A stretch of 36,199 nucleotides of DNA from Bacteroides stercorirosoris (GTDB taxonomy: Bacteria > Bacteroidota > Bacteroidia > Bacteroidales > Bacteroidaceae): the NCBI RefSeq assembly GCF_900142015.1, contig NZ_FQZN01000046.1:1-36199 (forward strand), written 5' to 3'. A program made the translations under genes and the position numbers. The notes under the pieces are model-generated. The model searched no databases. It was not told the DNA's origin and worked only from the letters and a program-made list of their open reading frames with translations. Of this stretch, positions 7,092 through 15,167 are shown piece after piece. Numbering within the stretch: position 1 is the first letter of the stretch; every line of letters starts with the position of its first letter.

Positions 7092-8923
7092 TTACAAAAA
7101 TGAAGAAGCTCACATTCCTTGTATATCATAAGGAGTACGAAGCATTTCTGGAACGTATCCGTGAATTGGGTGTGGTACACATTGTGGAAAAGCAGTGGGG
7201 AGAAATGGACGATGGTTTGCAACAGTTTATGCAAAAGCGTTCGCTCTATAAGAATATGCTTCAGGCAATGTATAATCTGGCTGAGAAACAACCCGAAGAA
7301 ACGGTGTATGCCGGACAATCGGCTGACGGACTGGTGCAGAAATACGATGATTTGCAACTACAGTTGCAAGACTTGAATCAGAAGCTGCCGCAGTTGAATA
7401 AGGACATCGCTCAAATGGAAGTTTGGGGCGATTTTGACTGGGACTCTGTAAATAAGTTGAAGGAGGCAGGCTGGCATATTCAGTTCTACATGTGTCATGA
7501 AAGAGATTATAACGAAGCGTGGACGGAAGAGTATAATGCTATTCCGGTACAAGAACGCGGCGGATATATTAATTTTGTGACTGTGACTCCCGGAGCTGTG
7601 GAGCTGGGTCTGGAACCGTTACGTTTGCCTGCCCTAAGCCTATCGGAGCTGATGGCCAGGAAAACGGAGATGGAAGCACAAATAGTGGCCACTCAGGACG
7701 CATTGTCAGCATTTTGTAAAGCCAACTACCGCACGTTAGAGCAATACAGCATTCAACTTGAAGGAGATATCGACCTGCTGAAAGTTAAGCTGAATAGCGA
7801 AGAAAAGGCAGAAGGAGCCGTTGTGTTGTTGGAAGGCTGGATACCGGTGGACAATGAAACTGAGGTGAAAGATTTTCTTGATAATAGCGGCGTTTATTAC
7901 GAGATACGGAATGCAAGAAAAGAAGACAACGCGCCTATCAAGCTGAGGAACAACGCATTTACCCGTATGTACGAGGTACTTACCAAGATGTATGGTATGC
8001 CGGATTATGCCGAGTTTGACCCGACGCCGATCCTGGCGCCTTTCTTCTCGCTATTCTTTGCTTTCTGTATGGGTGATGCTGGCTATGGACTGGTATTGAT
8101 AGCTTTGGGTTTCTTTTTGAAAAAGAAGTTGTCGAAATCCTTGAGAGGCATGATGAACCTGGTGATTACGTTGGGAATCTTCACTGCTGTTATCGGTGCT
8201 GTGCTGGGTACCTTCTTCGGAGTCAGCCTGTTCGATCTGGAAATTCCGGCAGACCTGAAGCAATTCATGATTGTGGGTAAGGTGGGAGACACCAGTTATG
8301 ACAAGCAAATGCTGCTGGCATTGCTGATAGGTGTGGTACATATCTGTATTGCCATGACGGTGAAGGCCGTCGGACAGACGGTGCGTTTTGGCTTTAAGGA
8401 ATCCCTCAGTGCTTGGGGCTGGCTGCTGCTGGTAGTTGGTTTTGTTTGTACGGGTGGACTTTCTTTCTTCAAAGTCATTTCAGAAGATGTGTCTACATGG
8501 GCGTTCATTGTGATCGGCGGTATTTCGGCTATCGGCATCTATCTGCTGAACAACATTCACCGGAATGTTTTTGTCAATGTTGGTGCCGGCCTGTGGGATA
8601 CCTATAATATGGCTACCGGCTTGATGGGAGATATACTTTCCTATATCCGTCTGTATGCCTTAGGTCTGGCAGGCGGTATGCTGGGCGGGGTATTCAATCA
8701 GTTGGCCTTTATGGTGAATGATGCGGCAGGTCCGGCATTGGGCTGGTTGTTCTGCGGCTTGATTCTGGTATTCGGCCATACGTTAAATATCGCGATGTCC
8801 TGTCTGAGTGCATTTGTACACCCGCTTCGTCTTACTTTTGTGGAATACTTTAAGAATTCCGGTTATGAAGGTAAGGGCGAAACTTACAAACCGTTTACTG
8901 TAGTTAAAAAACAAATAAATTAA
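7088..8923 (+). CDS. atpI: V/A-type ATP synthase membrane subunit I (a-subunit)
   Basis: Membrane stator and ion-channel subunit, 611 aa. The N-terminal ~310 residues are soluble with coiled-coil stretches (residues about 50-110 and 190-230). Then come about seven or eight membrane segments from PTPILAPFFSLFFAF onward. The signature DILSYIRLYALGLAGG contains the essential arginine (Arg521) that faces the K-ring carboxylate. A GDAGYG motif marks the first membrane region, as in other I subunits. The start overlaps the end of atpD by 4 bp and atpK follows 24 bp after the stop. Confidence 0.95.
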   Translation: MITKMKKLTFLVYHKEYEAFLERIRELGVVHIVEKQWGEMDDGLQQFMQKRSLYKNMLQAMYNLAEKQPEETVYAGQSADGLVQKYDDLQLQLQDLNQKLPQLNKDIAQMEVWGDFDWDSVNKLKEAGWHIQFYMCHERDYNEAWTEEYNAIPVQERGGYINFVTVTPGAVELGLEPLRLPALSLSELMARKTEMEAQIVATQDALSAFCKANYRTLEQYSIQLEGDIDLLKVKLNSEEKAEGAVVLLEGWIPVDNETEVKDFLDNSGVYYEIRNARKEDNAPIKLRNNAFTRMYEVLTKMYGMPDYAEFDPTPILAPFFSLFFAFCMGDAGYGLVLIALGFFLKKKLSKSLRGMMNLVITLGIFTAVIGAVLGTFFGVSLFDLEIPADLKQFMIVGKVGDTSYDKQMLLALLIGVVHICIAMTVKAVGQTVRFGFKESLSAWGWLLLVVGFVCTGGLSFFKVISEDVSTWAFIVIGGISAIGIYLLNNIHRNVFVNVGAGLWDTYNMATGLMGDILSYIRLYALGLAGGMLGGVFNQLAFMVNDAAGPALGWLFCGLILVFGHTLNIAMSCLSAFVHPLRLTFVEYFKNSGYEGKGETYKPFTVVKKQIN

Positions 8924-8947
8924 AAAAACAAATAAATTAGAAACGTT

Positions 8948-9367
8948 ATGAATGAAATTTTAGGTTATCTCGGTTTAGGTCTGATGTTGGCTTTGGCCGG
9001 AATTGGCAGTTGCTTTGGTACAACAATCGCAGGAAATGCTGCGGAAGGTGCATTGAAGAAAGATCCTTCCAAATCAGCTAGTTATATGATTTTATCTGCT
9101 CTTCCTGCTACACAGGGACTTTATGGTTTCGTAGCTTTCCTGATGTCTATGGGTAAAGATTTTGCAACAGAAGGTCCTTTGATGTTAGGTATTGGTTTAG
9201 GAGTGGGATTGGTTTGTCTGTTCTCTGCTATCCGTCAGGGACAAGTGTGTGCCAACGGTATCATGGGTATTTCCCAGGGTCATGACGTACAGACTAATAC
9301 TATGATTTACGCTGCACTTCCTGAATTCTACGCAATTTTGGCACTGGTTGCTGCATTGATGGTATAA
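8948..9367 (+). CDS. atpK: V/A-type ATP synthase subunit K (rotor ring)
   Basis: Proteolipid ring subunit, 139 aa with four membrane helices (a double hairpin). The ion-binding Glu is Glu126 in LPEFYAIL. Leu52, Thr55 and Gln56 in ALPATQGLYG and Gln97 in AIRQGQV align with Enterococcus hirae NtpK Leu61, Thr64, Gln65 and Gln110, and Glu126 with Glu139. Every ligand of the Na+ site known there is thus present, which points to Na+ rather than H+ coupling. The first hairpin has Gln56 and no carboxylate of its own, as usual for a V-type ring with one carboxylate per double hairpin. Last gene of the operon; a terminator follows at 9392. Confidence 0.94.
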   Translation: MNEILGYLGLGLMLALAGIGSCFGTTIAGNAAEGALKKDPSKSASYMILSALPATQGLYGFVAFLMSMGKDFATEGPLMLGIGLGVGLVCLFSAIRQGQVCANGIMGISQGHDVQTNTMIYAALPEFYAILALVAALMV

Positions 9368-9391
9368 AACGTTATTTCTGAATATTTACTT

Positions 9392-9434
9392 AACCCAGGG
9401 TTACCATTTATTTAGGCAGCCCTGGGTTTATTGT
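9392..9434 (+). terminator. Terminator of the V/A-ATPase operon
   Basis: AACCCAGGG (9392-9400) pairs with CCCTGGGTT (9420-9428), followed by a T-rich stretch. It lies 24 bp after the atpK stop. Confidence 0.75.
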
Positions 9435-9459
9435 TTCCAATGCGGGGGCTCATCATCTC

Positions 9460-9569
9460 CGAACTGTGGCATTTCACTCACTTAAGTATTGCATTTTGCT
9501 CACTGAGGTGCGGCACTTCACTCACAGAAGTGTGGCATTGTTCTTGCTGAAGTGTGGCATTTGAAATAC
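9460..9569. repeat. Tandem array of five degenerate 22-bp repeats
   Basis: Five units of exactly 22 bp follow one another without gaps: 9460-9481, 9482-9503, 9504-9525, 9526-9547 and 9548-9569. The approximate consensus is TGAAGTGTGGCATTTCACTC then AC. The core GTGTGGCATT is kept in most units and the CTCAC end in the first three. The array is in the 338-bp gap between the ATPase terminator and the glycogen synthase promoter. No ORF or hairpin accounts for it. The rest of the gap (9570-9664) is plain A+T-rich sequence. Confidence 0.85.
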
Positions 9570-9664
9570 TAACTTTGTTTCAATCAGCCCATTTCGCAAA
9601 CGATTGTTTATGCATATTTCATTAGTTTTTTCGATTAATAGGCTATTTTTCAAAGAATAATGTG

Positions 9665-9672
9665 TACTTTTG
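9665..9672 (+). promoter_or_regulatory. Predicted -7 element of the glycogen synthase gene
   Basis: TACTTTTG matches TAnnTTTG and lies 34 bp before the ATG of the GT3 synthase. The upstream stretch has T-runs but no exact -33 TTTG. Confidence 0.65.
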
Positions 9673-9706
9673 CAGCCGATATTAAGTAATAGAGATTAAA
9701 AGTAAT

Positions 9707-11368
9707 ATGACTAAAGAGCTGTTAACCCCCGACTACATCTTCGAGTCTAGCTGGGAAGTATGTAATAAGGTTGGAGGTATCTATACGGTTTTGTCCACGC
9801 GAGCAAATACCTTGCAGGCAAAATTTCATGATAGATTGTTTTTTATAGGACCTGATTTTTGGCAAGGGAAAGAGAACCCTCTGTTTATCGAGTCCGACAA
9901 CCTTTGTGCAGCATGGAGAAAGCATGCAGCTGAAAAAGATAACCTTTCCGTCCGCATAGGACGCTGGAACATTCCGGGCAATCCTATCGTTATATTGGTT
10001 GATTTCCAACCGTTTTTCGCACAGAAGAATGATATTTATACAGAAATGTGGAACCGCTACCAGGTGGATTCACTGCACGCATACGGCGATTACGACGAAG
10101 CGTCCATGTTTTCGTATGCTGCCGGAAAGGTGGTGGAGAGCTTCTATCGCTACAACCTGACGGAAACGGATAAAGTGATTTATCAGGCGCATGAGTGGAT
10201 GACCGGTATGGGCGCCCTCTATTTGCAGATGGCCGTTCCCGAAATCGCTACTATTTTCACCACGCATGCCACGTCTATCGGACGTTCCATTGCCGGCAAC
10301 GACAAACCCCTCTATGACTATCTCTTCGCTTACAATGGCGACCAGATGGCCGAAGAACTCAATATGCAATCCAAACACTCCATCGAAAAACAAACCGCAC
10401 ATAATGTGGACTGCTTCACGACTGTGAGCGAAATAACGAATAACGAGTGCAAGGAATTGCTTGATAAGCCTGCCGACGTAGTGCTTATGAATGGTTTTGA
10501 AGATGACTTTGTGCCGAAAGGCTCCACATTCACCGGGAAGCGTAAACGTGCGCGTGCTGCCATGTTGCGTGCCGCTAATTGCCTGTTGGGTACGGATATG
10601 GGCGATGAAACGCTGATTGTAGGCACCAGCGGACGCTATGAGTTCAAGAATAAAGGTATTAATGTCTTCCTTGAATCGCTGAACCGTCTGAACCGTGATA
10701 AGAATCTGCAAAAGAATATACTGGCGTTTATCAACGTGCCCGGATGGGTGGGAGATGCCCGCGAAGACCTGCAGCAGCGTCTGAAGAGTAAAGAGAAATT
10801 CAATACTCCGCTGGAAGTACCTTTCATTACCCACTGGCTGCACAACATGACGCACGACCAGGTGCTCGATATGCTGAAATATATGGGCATGGGAAATCGT
10901 CCCGAAGATAAGGTGAAAGTGGTTTTTGTCCCCTGTTATCTTGATGGAAAAGACGGTATTCTCAACAAACAATATTACGACCTCATATTGGGAGAAGACC
11001 TCAGCGTCTATCCTTCCTATTATGAACCCTGGGGATATACCCCGCTGGAAAGTGTCGCTTTCCATGTTCCCACCATCACTACCGACCTTGCCGGTTTCGG
11101 GCTTTGGGTAAACAGCCTGAAGAACCAGCACGGCATCAACGATGGGGTAGAGGTGCTTCACCGTTCGGACTATAACTATTCCGAAGTGGCCGACGGCATC
11201 AAGGACACCATCTCCGCATTCTCCACAAAGACGGATGCCGAGGTGAAAGAAATACGCAAGCGTGCCGGACAAGTGGCCGAGCAGGCTCTGTGGAAGCACT
11301 TTATCGAATATTATTATGAAGCCTACGATTTTGCTCTTCGTCATGCGATGCAGCGCCAGTTGGGCTAA
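9707..11368 (+). CDS. Glycogen synthase, GT3 family (eukaryote-like)
   Basis: Glycosyltransferase extending alpha-1,4-glucan chains from a nucleotide sugar, 553 aa. It resembles the GT3 (glycogen_syn, PF05693) family of fungal and animal synthases rather than bacterial GlgA (GT5). The N-terminus contains SSWEVCNKVGGIYTV with the KVGG donor loop (Lys21-Gly24). The C-terminal retaining E-x7-E motif is YYEPWGYTPLES (Glu440 and Glu448). HEWMTGMGALYL and FTTHATSIGR are further conserved GT3 blocks. A GT35 phosphorylase lies 39 bp downstream, so the pair likely forms a glycogen operon. Sugar-nucleotide preference cannot be read from the sequence. Confidence 0.9.
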   Translation: MTKELLTPDYIFESSWEVCNKVGGIYTVLSTRANTLQAKFHDRLFFIGPDFWQGKENPLFIESDNLCAAWRKHAAEKDNLSVRIGRWNIPGNPIVILVDFQPFFAQKNDIYTEMWNRYQVDSLHAYGDYDEASMFSYAAGKVVESFYRYNLTETDKVIYQAHEWMTGMGALYLQMAVPEIATIFTTHATSIGRSIAGNDKPLYDYLFAYNGDQMAEELNMQSKHSIEKQTAHNVDCFTTVSEITNNECKELLDKPADVVLMNGFEDDFVPKGSTFTGKRKRARAAMLRAANCLLGTDMGDETLIVGTSGRYEFKNKGINVFLESLNRLNRDKNLQKNILAFINVPGWVGDAREDLQQRLKSKEKFNTPLEVPFITHWLHNMTHDQVLDMLKYMGMGNRPEDKVKVVFVPCYLDGKDGILNKQYYDLILGEDLSVYPSYYEPWGYTPLESVAFHVPTITTDLAGFGLWVNSLKNQHGINDGVEVLHRSDYNYSEVADGIKDTISAFSTKTDAEVKEIRKRAGQVAEQALWKHFIEYYYEAYDFALRHAMQRQLG

Positions 11369-11407
11369 AAAGAAATATGAATTATTAATCAATCAAGTTA
11401 TTATACA

Positions 11408-13972
11408 ATGAAGATTAAAGTTAGTAATGTAAACACTCCGAACTGGAAAGATGTAAATGTGAAATCTCATGTTCCTGCCGAATTGGAGAAGTTGTCTGAA
11501 TTGGCACACAACATTTGGTGGTCTTGGAATTACGAAGCTACCGAACTGTTTAGAGACCTTGATCCTGCTCTGTGGAAAGAAGTAGGTCATAACCCCGTCC
11601 TTCTGTTGGAAAGAATGAGTTATGCAAAACTCGAAGCACTCGCAAACGACAAAGTTATTCTGAAGAGAATGAACGACGTGTATTCTAAGTTCAGAGCATA
11701 CATGGATGTGGAACCTGACAAGAAACGTCCTTCTGTTGCTTATTTCAGCATGGAATATGGTTTGAACCAGGTACTTAAGATATATTCCGGTGGTTTGGGT
11801 GTCCTTGCCGGTGACTACTTGAAAGAGGCTTCCGATAGCAATGTTGACCTTTGTGCAGTCGGTTTCCTGTATCGCTATGGCTACTTCACACAGACTCTCT
11901 CTATGGATGGTCAGCAGATTGCCAACTACGAAGCTCAGAACTTCGGTCAGTTGCCTATCGACCGTGTGTTGGATGAGAACGGCAATCAGGTAGTGGTAGA
12001 CGTTCCTTATCTGGACTACTTTGTACACGCTTACGTATGGCGCGTAAACGTTGGACGCATCTCTCTTTACCTGTTGGATACGGACAACGAAATGAACAGC
12101 GAATTCGACCGTCCTATCACTCACCAGCTTTATGGTGGCGACTGGGAAAATCGTCTGAAGCAAGAAATCCTGCTTGGTATCGGTGGTATTCTGACACTGA
12201 AGAAGCTGGGTATCAAGAAAGATGTCTACCATTGTAATGAAGGACACGCAGCGTTGATTAACGTTCAGCGTATCTGCGACTACGTGGCCGAAGGTCTGTC
12301 TTACGACCAGGCTATCGAGTTGGTACGTGCTTCTTCTCTCTACACCGTTCATACTCCGGTTCCTGCCGGACACGACTACTTTGACGAAGGTCTCTTCGGC
12401 AAGTATATGGGCGGTTATCCTGCCAAAATGGGTATCAGTTGGGACGACCTGATGGACCTCGGCCGTAACAATCCGGGCGATAAGGGCGAACGTTTCTGTA
12501 TGTCAATTTTCGCTTGCAACACTTCACAGGAAGTGAACGGCGTGAGCTGGCTGCACGGAAAGGTGTCTCAGGAAATGTTCTCTACTATCTGGAAGGGATA
12601 TTTCCCCGAAGAAATGCACGTAGGCTATGTGACCAACGGCGTACACTTCCCGACTTGGAGTGCAACCGAATGGAAACATCTTTATGCTGCCAATTTCGAT
12701 GAGAACTTCTTGTACGATCAGTCTAACCCGAAGATTTGGGAAGCTATCTACAATGTGCCCGACGAAAAGATCTGGGAAACCCGTATGGCTTTGAAGAACA
12801 AGTTGATAGACTATGTTCGCAAACAATATCGTGAAACTTGGCTGAAGAACCAGGGTGATCCTTCACGCATCGTGTCTTTGATGGACAAAATCAACCCGAA
12901 CGCGCTGCTGATTGGTTTTGGCCGTCGTTTCGCTACTTACAAACGTGCTCACCTGTTGTTCACCGACCTCGACCGTCTGGCTAAGATCGTGAACAATCCT
13001 GACTATCCGGTACAGTTTCTGTTCACCGGTAAGGCTCATCCGCATGATGGTGCAGGCCAGGGCTTGATTAAGAGAATCATTGAAATCTCACGTCGTCCGG
13101 AATTCCTGGGTAAGATTATCTTCCTGGAAAACTACGATATGCAGCTGGCTCGCCGCTTGGTATCTGGTGTAGATATTTGGTTGAACACTCCGACCCGTCC
13201 GCTCGAAGCATCCGGTACTTCCGGTGAGAAAGCGCTGATGAACGGTGTTGTGAACTTCTCCGTACTCGACGGATGGTGGTTGGAAGGCTACCGTGAAGGT
13301 GCAGGTTGGGCGTTGACTGAAAAGCGTACTTACCAGAATCAGGACCATCAGGATCAGTTGGATGCGGCTACTATCTACAGCATCCTCGAAACTGAAATCC
13401 TGCCGTTGTACTATGCACGCAACAAGAAGGGCTACTCTGAAGGCTGGGTGAAGACTATCAAGAATTCTATCGCACAGATTGCACCTCACTATACCATGAA
13501 GCGTCAGTTGGACGATTACTACAGCAAGTTCTACACCAAGCTGGCTAAGCGTTTCAAAGGATTGGTTGCCAATGACAATGCCAAGGCTAAGGAAATTGCA
13601 GCTTGGAAAGAAGAAGTTGTGTCTAAGTGGGACAGCATCGAAGTAGTGTCTTATGACAAGGGCGAAGAACTGATACAGGGCTCTATCGAAAGTGGTAAGG
13701 AATATACCATTACTTACGTAATTGATGAGAAAGGTCTGAACGACGCCATCGGTCTGGAACTGGTAACTACTTATACTGCCGGAGACGGTAAACAGCACAT
13801 TTACTCTGTTGAGCCGTTCAGTGTGGTGAAGAAAGAGGGTAACCTTTATACTTTCCAGGTGAAACATAAATTGGAGAATGCAGGTAGCTTCAAGGTATCC
13901 TACCGTATGTTCCCGAAAAACTCTGACTTGCCGCATCGTCAGGACTTCTGTTACGTTCGTTGGTTCGTGTAA
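11408..13972 (+). CDS. glgP: Alpha-glucan phosphorylase, GT35 family
   Basis: PLP-dependent phosphorylase releasing glucose-1-phosphate from glycogen or maltodextrin, 854 aa. It belongs to the short alpha-glucan phosphorylase group. An N-terminal DUF3417 domain (residues about 17-110, ELAHNIWWSWNYEATELF) precedes the catalytic region. The PLP lysine is Lys608 in EASGTSGEKALMNG. A further ~110 residues after the catalytic core (from about 745) look beta-rich, possibly a carbohydrate-binding or structural module. Located 39 bp after the glycogen synthase and probably cotranscribed with it; a strong terminator follows. Confidence 0.92.
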   Translation: MKIKVSNVNTPNWKDVNVKSHVPAELEKLSELAHNIWWSWNYEATELFRDLDPALWKEVGHNPVLLLERMSYAKLEALANDKVILKRMNDVYSKFRAYMDVEPDKKRPSVAYFSMEYGLNQVLKIYSGGLGVLAGDYLKEASDSNVDLCAVGFLYRYGYFTQTLSMDGQQIANYEAQNFGQLPIDRVLDENGNQVVVDVPYLDYFVHAYVWRVNVGRISLYLLDTDNEMNSEFDRPITHQLYGGDWENRLKQEILLGIGGILTLKKLGIKKDVYHCNEGHAALINVQRICDYVAEGLSYDQAIELVRASSLYTVHTPVPAGHDYFDEGLFGKYMGGYPAKMGISWDDLMDLGRNNPGDKGERFCMSIFACNTSQEVNGVSWLHGKVSQEMFSTIWKGYFPEEMHVGYVTNGVHFPTWSATEWKHLYAANFDENFLYDQSNPKIWEAIYNVPDEKIWETRMALKNKLIDYVRKQYRETWLKNQGDPSRIVSLMDKINPNALLIGFGRRFATYKRAHLLFTDLDRLAKIVNNPDYPVQFLFTGKAHPHDGAGQGLIKRIIEISRRPEFLGKIIFLENYDMQLARRLVSGVDIWLNTPTRPLEASGTSGEKALMNGVVNFSVLDGWWLEGYREGAGWALTEKRTYQNQDHQDQLDAATIYSILETEILPLYYARNKKGYSEGWVKTIKNSIAQIAPHYTMKRQLDDYYSKFYTKLAKRFKGLVANDNAKAKEIAAWKEEVVSKWDSIEVVSYDKGEELIQGSIESGKEYTITYVIDEKGLNDAIGLELVTTYTAGDGKQHIYSVEPFSVVKKEGNLYTFQVKHKLENAGSFKVSYRMFPKNSDLPHRQDFCYVRWFV

Positions 13973-13999
13973 GAGTCGTCTGATGTAATAATATGGAGA

Positions 14000-14046
14000 A
14001 GCTGCCTGGGGAAGTACAAACTTTCCGGGCAGCTTTCTTTTTTTAT
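14000..14046 (+). terminator. Terminator of the glycogen operon
   Basis: AGCTGCCTGGGGAAGT pairs with ACTTTCCGGGCAGCT around a short loop (stem ends 14034), followed by TTCTTTTTTTATT. Confidence 0.85.
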
Positions 14047-14050
14047 TCGC

Positions 14051-14204
14051 TTTGCTAAATCAGCTATTGGGCTTCGCTAAATCACCTTTGTGAAAACAGA
14101 CCGTCTGTCGGCATGAAACAGACCGTCTGTCAAGGGCAAACAGATGGTCTATTTGAGGTCAACAGACCATCTGTTTTACCTGGACAGACCATCTGTTTTT
14201 TTAT
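14051..14204. repeat. Tandem array of seven 22-bp units, five with a dyad core
   Basis: Two 22-bp units (14051-14072 and 14073-14094) share the core GCTAAATCA. Five 22-bp units follow without a break (14095, 14117, 14139, 14161 and 14183 as starts), each beginning with a near-palindrome of type ACAGACCGTCTGT or ACAGACCATCTGT; the third is the inverted form ACAGATGGTCTAT. The remaining 8 bases of each unit vary. The array lies after the glycogen-operon terminator and ends 58 bp before the phosphoglycerate mutase ATG, so it may be in that gene's promoter or leader. It has no CRISPR-like spacers. Confidence 0.85.
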
Positions 14205-14262
14205 TGAACAAGTTCCGGCAGATACGTGTTTCATTTATACGATTAATTAAAAAGAAATTCGT

Positions 14263-15006
14263 ATGAAGAAAATTGTATTGCTCCGCCACGGCGAGAGCGC
14301 ATGGAACAAAGAGAATCGTTTCACAGGTTGGACCGATGTGGACTTGACGGAAAAGGGTATTGCCGAAGCTACAAGAGCCGGGCAGCTATTGATAGATAAT
14401 GATTTCCAGTTTGACAAAGCATATACCTCGTATTTGAAACGTGCGGTCAAAACTCTGAATGCAGTGTTGGACCGTATGGATCAGGACTGGATACCGGTAG
14501 AGAAATCATGGCGTCTGAATGAGAAGCATTACGGCCAGCTGCAAGGTTTGAACAAAGCCGAAACGGCCGCCAAATATGGTGAAGAACAGGTTTTAATCTG
14601 GCGTCGTAGCTATGATGTGGCTCCGCATCCCCTTGGTGAAGATGATCCTCGTAATCCCCGTTTTGAAGTTCGCTATAATGAAGTTCCCGATGCCGAATTA
14701 CCCCGTACCGAGTCATTGAAGGACACCATTGAACGTATCATGCCTTACTGGAAATGTGTGATTTTCCCAACTTTGAAAACCGCTAACGAGTTATTGGTAG
14801 TAGCGCATGGCAATAGTCTGCGTGGTATTATCAAGCATCTGAAAGGCATTTCCGATGAAGAAATTGTGAAACTGAATTTGCCCACTGCCGTTCCATATGT
14901 TTTTGAGTTTGATGATGATCTCAACCTGGTGAAAGATTATTTCCTGGGAGATCCGGAGGAGATAAAGAAACTGATGAAAGCGGTAGCAAATCAGGGGAAG
15001 GCATGA
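14263..15006 (+). CDS. gpmA: 2,3-bisphosphoglycerate-dependent phosphoglycerate mutase
   Basis: Glycolytic enzyme interconverting 3- and 2-phosphoglycerate, 247 aa, usual length. The phospho-histidine motif LLRHGES carries His9. Arg60, Glu87 (LNEKHYG) and the second His182 (VVAHGNS) correspond to the E. coli active-site residues Arg62, Glu89 and His184. RFTGWTDVDLTEKG is typical of the dPGM branch. The gene stands alone on the plus strand. No clear TAnnTTTG is found between the 22-bp array and the ATG, so its promoter may lie in or before the array. A large inverted repeat follows the stop. Confidence 0.95.
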   Translation: MKKIVLLRHGESAWNKENRFTGWTDVDLTEKGIAEATRAGQLLIDNDFQFDKAYTSYLKRAVKTLNAVLDRMDQDWIPVEKSWRLNEKHYGQLQGLNKAETAAKYGEEQVLIWRRSYDVAPHPLGEDDPRNPRFEVRYNEVPDAELPRTESLKDTIERIMPYWKCVIFPTLKTANELLVVAHGNSLRGIIKHLKGISDEEIVKLNLPTAVPYVFEFDDDLNLVKDYFLGDPEEIKKLMKAVANQGKA

Positions 15007-15012
15007 AGCGTG

Positions 15013-15139
15013 ATAAATGATAATTTAATGAAGAATGATGAATGAAGAATGAAGAATTTGGCTGCGCTATGCAAGCATGCCGCAAGGTAATTCTTCATTC
15101 TTCATTCTTAGTTCTTCATTTCGATAAATTATCATTTAT
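15013..15139. terminator. Large inverted repeat, probable bidirectional terminator
   Basis: ATAAATGATAATTTA (15013-15027) is matched exactly by its reverse complement at 15125-15139. Between them, long GAATGAAGAATGAAGAATT and ATTCTTCATTCTTCATTCT arms can also pair, leaving a loop near 15060-15090. The structure lies between the convergent gpmA and DUF6064 genes. The body is an imperfect 40-50 bp hairpin rather than a compact terminator. Confidence 0.65.
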
Positions 15140-15167
15140 AAGCTCCTCTTGAATCAATGCTCAATAA

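Noticed and set aside
10070..11392. 440-aa minus-strand ORF opposite the glycogen synthase
   Set aside because: It lies antisense to a well-supported GT3 gene, shows no recognisable domain, and its composition is that of a reverse-frame shadow.
11393..12373. 326-aa minus-strand ORF opposite the phosphorylase
   Set aside because: It is antisense to the DUF3417 and catalytic part of the GT35 gene and has no family features.
14051..14204. CRISPR array
   Set aside because: The 22-bp units follow one another with no spacers of constant length, the repeats are degenerate, and no cas genes are present.
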